From Lasiosphaeris hirsuta (lineage: Eukaryota > Ascomycota > Sordariomycetes > Sordariales > Lasiosphaeriaceae), in assembly GCA_030549175.1 (NCBI GenBank), contig JAUKUA010000003.1, positions 62,001-126,000 on the forward strand: a stretch of 64,000 nt of DNA, written 5' to 3'. Below the pieces are notes generated by a model. The model did not search any database and had not been told where the DNA came from. It saw nothing but the letters and a program-made list of their open reading frames with translations. Positions within the stretch are counted from its first letter, which is position 1, and each line of letters begins with the position of its first letter. The position numbers and the translations under genes were made by a program. Of the stretch, positions 1-9,900 are shown piece after piece.

Positions 1-1652
1 TTGCTGCCATGGAAGGCCAAGGCTAGCAAAGAAACTGTTGAACCCACCCCGGCTTACTGTACTGCTGAAACAGCCTGCTAGGGCAACGGTGGCACCCTCA
101 CGAAGACGGTCTATGACGCGCTCGCGGACCTTCTTTTGACGTGTCACGGCTCCATCGGCGACAAGGATAACAGCCGGAGCGGGCTCCTGGTTGAGCATCC
201 TAAGGGTGGCCTCGACGGTCGTAGCCCTCTCTACCGTAGCTTTTCCTCTGATCTGCGAGACTAGGCTTCCAAAAACACCGTCGAACATGCCCTCGTGCTC
301 GAGGCATAGCTCGAGGATTCGGCCGCCTGGCTGAACGCCTGTCATAGTCCGAGAAGGGCCGTGTAGCATCACGCCTTTGGATTCCGGAGCTGCGGGCTTA
401 TCGGCAGCTGCTTTTGCTTGACCGCGGCCTAGGGGGGTTGAAGAAAAGAGTTTGGATGGAGAGGATGTCGATTGGGAAGGCTTGTTCTCTTCTCTGTTCT
501 CCGGGCCATCGGGCGGGACATGGACGTTGCTCGCACTGGCAGCAGTGACGGCGGCCGGGCCCGTGTAGACGCTAACGTACTGCAAGGTATCCGCTTCAAT
601 CATCACCATGGCGTCCTCACTTTCTTCCCAGGCACTTTTGCACTGGCGCACCGCCATACCTGCCTCCTCTTTCGAGCCAGCACTGAAAGATGCCGGCGGG
701 AGGGGGGTTTCGCCATCTACCAAAGCTTCCCAGAAATACGGATTTGCATCGTTTACCACTCGGCAGAGTGTGTTGTACTAGCTCTTCAGTTCTTCCGTCA
801 TTCTCGATATACCGCGGGTGTGGGTGTATCGCACTTTGGCTTGCACAAGCCATCCCACCGGCCGACCAACCACGGAGCCGGAGCCGGAGCCGTGAGCTTC
901 GAGATCCAGATACAGACGCAGCTTGAGAAGAGTCAACATTGCGAGCTGACTCAGACTCAGACCATGCTCAGGGAGGAAAGGTTCGATAGGCTCGAAAGCG
1001 TCGGCGCCGTAGATGTCCAAATACGGTAGCGTCGTATCGCCCCAGCGGTGTTTTCCGTCGACGTCAGCAGTGGCCCACCACTTGAGGAAGTCGTAGCACT
1101 CTTGTTCCCGACCGAGCCGCAGCAGCAGCGTAGGGACAATATCCCGTACACCCAAGTTGTCGGCTCGGCAGAGACGAAGCATTTCCATGAAATGACCAAG
1201 CGCCCTTTTGACAGCCACCCGCGTTTCGACCTTCAGAAGCGCGTCTGCAGCAGCAAAACGGGCTCTCATGTAGTTTCGTGTGTCGAGGATGCCCCAAAAT
1301 TGTCCGACTGAGGTGTTGAAGACGTCTGCCGGCAAGAGGGAACCGGCGGGCTTAGCTCGAAGCTCGGTCTCCTCACGATCGAGTTTCTCCGTGTCTTCTT
1401 GATGTTAATGCAGATTGTCTTGTGGTTAGGCCGGTCGATCAACTGGTGTGCCTTGCCGCAATAGCTGACGACTTTGCACCCGCCGCAGAACAGCAGTTGG
1501 GAAGTCGACGGGCAAACTGGGCATCCCTGCGGTGCGAGGCCGCATGAGAGAAAGTCGTCAAAGTCATTGGCGCCGCCGTCGAAGTCATTAGCGCCGTCGT
1601 CGAAGTCACTAGCGCCGCCGTGACGGAAATAGTAGGTGCTGGGGTTCTCCAT
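1..1652 (-). pseudogene. MYND zinc-finger protein gene, frameshifted and stopped, 3' end off the window
   Basis: The frame opens at 1652. After an acidic DFDDGAN-type triplicated stretch it shows a MYND finger: CPVC, then CGGCKVVSYCGKAHQ, then H...C about 10 residues later. MYND fingers bind zinc and proline-rich partners. Two lesions follow. Near 1385-1395 the coding frame changes by one base, with no room for an intron. An in-frame TAG lies at 778-780. Beyond both lesions coding-like sequence continues uninterrupted (for example NDANPYFWEALVDGE near 700-760) through position 1, so the 3' end lies outside the window. Two disabling changes in an otherwise readable gene suggest recent pseudogenisation. 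A sequencing error could explain either one, less easily both. Exact partner and function are unknown. Confidence 0.75.
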
Positions 1653-2379
1653 AGCGCAGGAAGTTTTCGGCTGAAGCTCGCAGTGGGATGTTGGGCTGTT
1701 GGAGGAGAGAGGTTGGGTATGAACAAGCGAGCCAAACGGCGAAATCGACCTCGAACCTATATGTCTGCCTAAGGCTATATTTGATGCCTAGGGAAAAGGG
1801 CTGCTGCGTCTAATGCCTGAGGCCACCAGTGAGCCCAACACGACCTTATAAGGGCGGCACGAGAATGAGGCAGCCTTACCTTTAGGAATGGGGTTCTAGG
1901 AGCTTGAGTCTCGACCGCCACGACACCTGCGACCCCGACTTTGGGACGCGGCCTATTGATTTGGGGCTTGACACTATTGCCCTGCATTTTTTCTTCTGAG
2001 AGCGTAACGAGTCGCTATGAAGATTGTTGCAATCCACTATGTACATGCCAAAAGTCCACACTGCCTTTGAGCTACACCACCGTCAGGGCGTCGCAGCGGT
2101 CGCACTCAATTGAACACCTATTGATCCAAGACTATTGCAGCGATTTGAATCGCCTAAATCCGGAATAAAACGCCCATCATCACTGTAACTATCCACACCT
2201 GACACCCCTACTGTCCCTATCACCCACGTGGCGATTGCTTATAACGTTGGGATTGTGCGTTGTGATGTCCTAGCTAGGCCGTTGTAGTGGGCAATTGTAT
2301 TAGATTATATTCAGTCGGTAAGATACATTTTTATCGAATATTTATCATAGCGTTATATTTTATATAAAAGCTATAACTA
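1653..2379. other. Intergenic, no gene seen
   Basis: Only short open frames without domain signatures. The sequence becomes A+T-rich toward 2300. It probably holds the promoter of the broken MYND gene and the flank of the inverted-repeat element. Confidence 0.5.
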
Positions 2380-3175
2380 CTGTAACACACACTTGCGAGT
2401 ACAGGTGCGGGGAGCACTGTCGGACGGTGCAGAGCACCGAATAAAAAACACCTCCGCGGAAGTCCTTCGCGAGGAGCGGGATAGTTGGGGATGTAGGCAA
2501 CAAAGAGCCCACAAAGCAACTCGTTTTCGAATGCCCTTATAGAGCTAGAAAAGAGCAGTTGGACCCCTCAATTCAGTTGAGAGGTCCAGCCTTCAATTGA
2601 TCTTCACACAACTACCTAACCACTGTTCCATAATCTCGCACTGCGACCCCTTATCTTCGTCACCCCGGCGCCTAACAGCGATATAGTTACCCTCCGTGAT
2701 TTTATATTAATATATTATCTTAGCGAGCTTAGACTATTTAAGACCAGATTTAATATATAATACTATTGTAGTTTAGAAAGGCGTTTATGCCTATAATGAT
2801 AAGAGTTAATTAAGTGAAAAAGTTAGGTGGAAAGGAGTTAAGTTATTTAAAGTGTTAGGTCAAAGTGTTAATATAATGCTGCTGGGCGCTGGGGTGACGA
2901 GGATAGGAGGTCGTAGTGTTAGATGATGGAACAGTGGTTAGGTGGTTGCAAGATCAATTGAAGCCTAGATCACTCAATAGAGTTGGGTGGTATAGGACCA
3001 TTTTCTACCTAGGCCAGAATATCCGGAAACGGTAGAGTGATTTGCGGTCTCTCTGTTACCTGTGTCCCGAACTGTCCCGCTCCTTACACAGGACTTCCGC
3101 GGAAGTGTTCTATATTCTGTACTCTGCATCGCCCAACGCTGCTCGCGGCACCTGCACCCACAAGTGTGTATTACA
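2380..3175. repeat. Long inverted-repeat (MITE-like or foldback) element
   Basis: The left arm (about 2380-2680) and the right arm (about 2880-3175) are reverse complements of each other over about 300 bases, around a 200-base A+T-rich spacer. The outer ends read TGTAACACACACTTG on the left and CAAGTGTGTATTACA on the right. Shared internal blocks include CCTAACCACTGTTCCAT and TTCCGCGGAAGT-type sequence. Many arm differences are C/T or G/A transitions, as expected from RIP. No transposase is encoded and I could not identify a clear target-site duplication. It could be a non-autonomous DNA transposon or two converging copies of one repeat. Confidence 0.7.
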
Positions 3176-3996
3176 AGATTATTCTACTAGGTATAAATTC
3201 AAGTCCTTCCACATATATATTGCAAACCATTAAAAACTTATAAAACCGTACTAACATAATACTCTTTACACTCTCCAGTAACCCCTTGACCCATAAAACC
3301 TCTCGTCCCCCTTTTCTTCACTAGCTTATTTTTCTATACTTCAGGTTTAAGTTATTACAGCACTGTCTCTCCCATCTTACCCGGCCGTAATAAGTAGGTC
3401 TCTTAACGGTAGTTACTTATATAGGTAAAAGAAAACCGCAGTACTTGGTAGTAGACTAGTGTCCTAAAACTAGGTCCTTACAATACACACCCGATGTTAA
3501 ACCACGGTAATAGCCAAAGTCACTTGGGCTTCGGGAGGTGCTCGCTTTGCCTCAGCCCCTACTTAAGCTCTACGACTAATCCGGACTTGGTCGGAAAATG
3601 TTGTGGGGGGTAACTGAACAGGTAGGTAGGGACAAATCGTATCTTTTTACTGCTGGTTAGTGCTTTGAGGGCGGGAAGATATGATACATGTCATGTCACT
3701 GAAAGCAGAATAATGTAGATAGTTAATGTTGTCAATATGCCCACCGGTCTAGTTAGTCAAGCCCGTGTCAATTCAGCTTAAAGCCATGATTGTCAGTAGA
3801 AATGTCACAGGGGACTCCCTTGAGCACGAGTCGCTACCACAAGTTGTCTTCCCATTTGGGAGTAATACTTTGCCAAATCCATGTACAACAGCCTCAGTAC
3901 AAACTTCACCTGTAACCCAACAGAAATCCGTTGGCTTCAATGCTAGCCATGCTGATAAAACCACCAAGGATCAACTTCAAACAATCCACGCGGCAC
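3176..3996. other. Intergenic downstream of TcB-TcC, no gene seen
   Basis: A+T-rich DNA after the inverted repeat. Small frames only; nothing recognisable. It should contain the 3' untranslated region and polyadenylation site of the TcB-TcC gene. Confidence 0.4.
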
Positions 3997-6900
3997 TTAC
4001 CGGTACGAAGTCTTCCCTCCTCTTCCACTAAACCCCCCTCTCCCACCGGAGCCTCCTCTATTGCTCCCGCCATAACCGCCCCTGCTGCTCCCAACATAGC
4101 TTCCTCTACTGCTTCCACCATAACCCCCCCTCCCGCTCTGATAACCCCCATACACCGCAGAACTGGAACTCGAACTCGAACTCGAACTCGAACTGGAACT
4201 CGAGCTCGAACTTGTGCTCTGTGGATCAACTTGCCTCTTCGGCGGCGCCATGTCCAGCCTCTCGTAGCCCCTGACATCAAAGTCGGCCAGCCTCTCCAGC
4301 GCGCCGCCCTTGAACGCATACTGCCTCGCGTACCCCTCGCCCTTGATATGCAGCGGTCCCATCTCCTCCCCCGAGAGGTGGGCGTCTCGCTTGTACCGGT
4401 CGGTGGCGATGAAGGATTCCGGACCGGTGGTGATTTCGGCCGCGCGGTCGCTGACGACGCTCGCGTAGGCCGACGGGACGTGTTCATCGGGGGTGCCGCG
4501 GCGGTCGAGGTTGACGCGCTTTGTGTCTGGGTAAGTACATGCAGGGGAAGAGAGGGAGGGGAGGTAGGTTATGCTCACGGCTTGCCATTCGGCGTTCTTG
4601 GGGTCCATCCCGTAGTCTTTGACGTGGTCGCCCTTTAGCATGGAGTTTGGGACGTCTACCCACAGCAGCGTCGGCTCCTTTCGGGAGTAGAACGGGGCGT
4701 GCTTTTCAGCAACTGCGCGGCTGGCCGTCCAGTAGGCGGTCGTGTCGCCTACAGTGTTGAAGTCACCTGTTCCCCCCGTGGTCGTGGCCTGCCACTCGCC
4801 GTTCTTGGCGAAATCCTTTGCCCGCGAAAGGTCTGTCGCGCGGTATAGCCTCGTGAAATTAGCTTCCGTCTCGCCGCTATCCCTTATCTGGTGCCTGGGC
4901 CGTATTCTCTCCCAGCCGTCGTCGGATGCTACCTCTTCCTTGCTTGACTTGGGGCTGGGGGAGACACTCTTCTTTTCCTCATTCTTGGCGCTTTTTGATT
5001 GCTTGAACTGGCTGAACATGGTGCCGCCCGGATCGTGGAGGTTGACGGGGTCGTTGCCGCAGTAGACAAACAGGTTGAGGCCGTCGACTGTGCCCCACGG
5101 GTCGGCCGAGGTCCAGCGGCCCAGCCAACATGCGTAGTACCTTGCTCCGCAGGAGTACAGGCCGCTCTCGCTGTCCCATCGGTAGCTCGCGAATCGATAG
5201 ACGCGGTTGGCTTCTATGGTTCCTGTCGTGTAGGTGGTTGAACCGTACGGCGAGTATTCTTGGTACGAGACCATGTTGCCCTCGCCGTCCAGTTCCAGGA
5301 GCTCGCTGGCTCGATATCGCGTCAGGGGTTGTGATGTGGTCGAGCTCAGCTCCACCAAGGTGATGGGGCTCCCTCCAAGGGCACCATCGCTCACGTTGAG
5401 AGTCTTGGTCACGCGCAGCTCCGTCACTCCATCCCCTCGATAGGTGGTATAGATATCGCCCATGAGGAGATAGCGCGTGTCTTTGCTTATCGTCGGGGTG
5501 CCGTCTTTGGCAGCGGTGAAGCGCTCGGTGACCTTGCGCACACGCGTGCCGTCCGCATCGTAGATGTACCAGGTTGTCTCTGGCGTGGGAGCTGCCGATC
5601 GGTCGGGGGAGGAATCAGGGGTACTGCTTACCACTCGCTGGGTCGAAAAGGAGTGAAGGCGGTCTTCCAAATCCCAGGCTAGACGGGAGTATCCCGGGAT
5701 GGACGTCATGCAGCCGTGGCGTCCCGCATCGTCGTCATACCTGTACTCTTCCACCTTGCCGCCGACCTCGGTGCGGGTAAGGCGGTTTCCAAGATCATCG
5801 GGCTGGATACAGCTTCGCTCTTCGTAGGTGTACCGCCTTGTCCACCCAGAATATCCGCTGCTGGGAAGGACCTCCATCGTCTGCATGTTGCCGACCTTAT
5901 CATATGTGTAATTCTCCGTGTACCGAATGGCCAGTTGGGCGTTCCCGTCCGGGCTTTTGGGCGTGTGTGTGTTGAAGCCGTAGGGCTCCAACTGTTTGGA
6001 TTCAGGGTCGACCTGGACACGGCCCGTGGCCTGGACAAGTTGGCCAAAGGAGTCGTACCGGAGTTCCCGTGTTGGCGATGCAGAATTTGGGTTCGCATTC
6101 CAGACAGCAGACCCCGTATCGTTTGCGAGCACCACTCTACCCAGGCAGTCGTACGTGTAGGTAATGTTCTGCAGAGCTTCTCGGCTGGTACTTGACCTAC
6201 GCGCGGGAGAAGTACGCGTGGGAGAAGTCCTAATCAGGCGGTCAAGTCGTTCCTCGGAAGAGTCTGACGAACCCTGCCCACCACCGCGTTTCCGCGTCGT
6301 CCGCGTCGTCGCTAGGCGCCTCGTCTCTTCCTCATACGTGTTAGTCGTCACAGTCCCGTTCCCATAGACAATACGGTTGATCTGGCCGTCAGAATCGTAT
6401 TGGATGTCGTCCACCGAAGAGGTAATGGTTTGGTCAGGATGCAGCGACTGGAGGTTCTTCAGCCTGCCAGCATCATTATACCTCCACCGGATTAGCCCGA
6501 GATCGGGAGAGGCACTCTCCACAGGCAGACCTAGCGCGTTGTAGCGGATGGTGGTGGTGTACCCCCGAGGCTCAAGTATATCATCCCGGATAACCGCCCA
6601 GTCAATCGACTCCCTGAACTCGGTTGCACTCCGCAGCGTCGACACTATGCAACCACCTAAGACATCGAAACGGGCATTTGTTCGTAGCCCTGCTTGATCG
6701 TAGCACTGATACAGCTGTCCGTGCAGGTTATTCTCTGCGGCATCAGGTTGCGTTTCCCCGTAAATGTACTTATTGACCAGTATCTCGGCCTCGCTCCCCC
6801 GCCGCAACATCCACACGCTTTCCACCCGCCGGAGCCTGTCGTACTCGATGCGCCTTCGGGTGCCTCTATCCGACCAGGACGAGACGGGTAACCCGTCAGC

Positions 6901-9900
6901 GGCAGGAAGCATGCGACGCTGGCCGCGATCCATATTGTTGCTCTCCACTAGGCGGCCGAGGAGGTCGTACCGCGCCGTCTCAGCCACACGGTTCAGGGGG
7001 TCTCGAATCTCGACGCAATGGCCCCGCAGATCGTAGTGCTTGTGGAAAAGGCGCCCGTTATCGCCCTTGCCAGTCTCGGTGACGATCTCTCGCCCGAGGG
7101 CGTCCAGGTGGGCGATGGTGGGGCTGTCAGCGTAGACCTGCGACTGGGATGCCAAGCGTCTTTCGTCCAAGGGAGAGCTGTCGGCCGTTCGCTTCCCGTA
7201 CCACGTTGGAAAGTACAAGGAGCGGTTTAGTCGGCGGAAATACTGACCCACGTCTGCATCGGTGGCAGGATCCTCAACCGTGACGGTGTCGCCCGCGTCG
7301 TAGTCCGCCCTCGTCCACGGCGTGAACCGGGTTTTGGACCAAGTGTGGTCGGCGTTGAGCACTCCGATGACCCTGTCCAGGGGGTCGCGCAGGTAGGTCG
7401 TCTCGATGCGAGTTGTTGTGCTCCGGGGCGTGTCGGACTGGTGCTGAAAGGCATGGGATGGGGCTTGGAATGGTTGGAGCGTCTGAACCGGTTGTCCCTT
7501 ATTATCCTCGATGACCCAGCCGCTAAAGTCCCACGTCACCCCGTTCGTCGTCTTTTCAATCCGGCTGGACAGAGAAGCTGCCTGAATAGTACTGCCGGAA
7601 CCATTCAGATACGTTATGTGAACAGAAATCTGCGATGGGGCACCAGTATCGGTCCCGGCGTGGTCGTGCCTCGTCAGCTCGGCAACCCACGTTGGCACTG
7701 CTGATCCAACCACGCCTTCCAGCCCGCGACGGTAAGCATCGTCACTGTATATCCTTCGGCTGCTCGCTGTAGACAGTAGAGATCGCGCAGTAGGTCCAGA
7801 TGGGTTGTCGAAAAAGGCTGCCAATGTGTTCCCGTCGATTTCGGCCTCAAACCCATCCAGACCGTCGCCAGTCGGGGCTTCTGCCGTTCCCATAACCGCC
7901 ACTCCAATCACGCGTCCAAGAGGATCAAGAATCGTCTGGGTCCGGTTCTCATTGACATCTTTGACTAGCATGGGCTGCAGTCTAGCATAGTCACTCACGC
8001 AGGTCGTCTTACTGCCCACGGCGTTGGTAGTGCTCGTGACGAGCAGGCAGTACTCGTCAAAGGTCTTTGTGGACACGTTGCCAAATGGATCAAACTCTGC
8101 GTTTGGGATGTAGAACTGACGACGTGCGGCTTCCAGCTGGCCATCAGGACTCTCGCCCCCAAAGATGACGCGGCTCGAAGGCGCCCACCAGATTCCGCTG
8201 TCTGCGACCAATTCCACGTAGCCGCCATGTATGAGGGTTTTCGAGTCCACAAGCGCAGAGGAAGAGGGTGCTACGCCGTCGGGTGGATTTGAAATCTGGC
8301 CAGGGACGCTCAATGCCCTGCCCAGAGAGTTGGACGTGAATGCGAGTTCGTAGCTCTGATACAGAACAGAGAACTCGGCCAAAACTCCCAGATCCAAAGG
8401 CTTGCGGAGATCTGGACTGGTGTATAGAATGCAATTACTCTCTAGAAGAATGCGATACCCTCCCGGATCCGCGCTGACCTCCACACCTTTATCGGGCTCG
8501 TCATCGACGGAAATCTCTGTGGCGGCTCTGAGAAATCTTGCATTGTCCTCGGCCATGCCGTCCCAATGGTATCTGTCTTGGTCGTGCACCTTCCCCAAAA
8601 CACGATACTGCCGTGTCTGACAGGGAAGAGGAGCATGGAAATAGTCGTCCGTCGACACTGCGTTGGTGTAGATGTTCTCAGTGTATGTGATTATCGTTTC
8701 CTCCTGCCTTTTCCGATCTCGGAGGTCAGGAAGATTCCCAGACGCCTTGCCATACTGCACCGAAGCCTCGAGCAGCACATTGCCATATGCGTCTGTCTCC
8801 AGAATCAGGTGTTGCTGCACCCGAGCCTCGTCATACGACAGATGCAGCTGTCCAGCGCCGTCGAGAACAGCAGCCCTCTCGTAGTGAGCCGTAATCTCCT
8901 CGCGGCCGCGGACCCTGGATGCGATGTGAGGACCGCGCTGGGAAAAAACCACCTCGTGAGTCTGCTGCGCGATGGTGTAGGGCAAAGCCGCTTTCTCGTC
9001 CGAGGGATCAACGCTGTAGATTTCAGTCCGACGCCCCTGGCCAGCCAGCGCTCGATATGCTTCCTCGGTCGCGGCCTGGTCTAGCCCATACGGGATCACC
9101 GCCTTTGCGATATCGCCATGTCTGGGCGAAACTGTCGCGTATCTCTGCGGCAGGCTGGCCTCGTCCACTCGTGGTAGGCCCAGGTAGTACCATTGTCGGG
9201 TGAGTACAGGCGGCCGCCGGAACTGGGTGGCGGATTCCATGTCAAACTCTTCCGCATCCCAAGATTCCACCATTTGGAAACCGCGAAACTGGCGTTCTGC
9301 ATGGTCATAGTGGCCATTGTGGTAGGCGTATCGTGTGGTGTAGGACGTCCGCGCCACGCGGTCCAGGACAACGGTGCGGTCAACGCATTGGAGAGGAAAG
9401 GGGAGCCGCGTGCTCCATGGCCTACCTTGGTCCTCGTACTCTCGATAGAACGAGAACGACGACCGATAGGTAAACTCGGTCTCGCTGCCGACCCCGTTGG
9501 ACCAGCTCTTTAGAAGACCGAGCCTTTCTTTGCCCATCAGGTCGACAAAACGAACCGTTCCTAGCCCACTTGCCGTACTTGCATGTAAATCTGACATCCA
9601 ACAAAGACACGCCGTTCCTCGACCGCCAATATCAAGTACATCCACGACAGAGACACCATCCAACGGAGGGAAGGAGGGGATGAGATAGCCCTCGCTCCAG
9701 GTGTTTCCGGACATGTTGTAGTAGACAACGGCGCCGTCCCGGGACTGCAGGTACACCAAATCAGTAGTTCCAGACCCCGTGAAATCCCCGGTACGGATGC
9801 ATTGCGGGGAGAAGATGTCGTCTGGTGCCATCCAAGGGGCGTTTCCCATGGTCACCTTGCTCCCAAAAGTGCCGTGTCCAGTGTTTGGCCAGTAGCAAAC

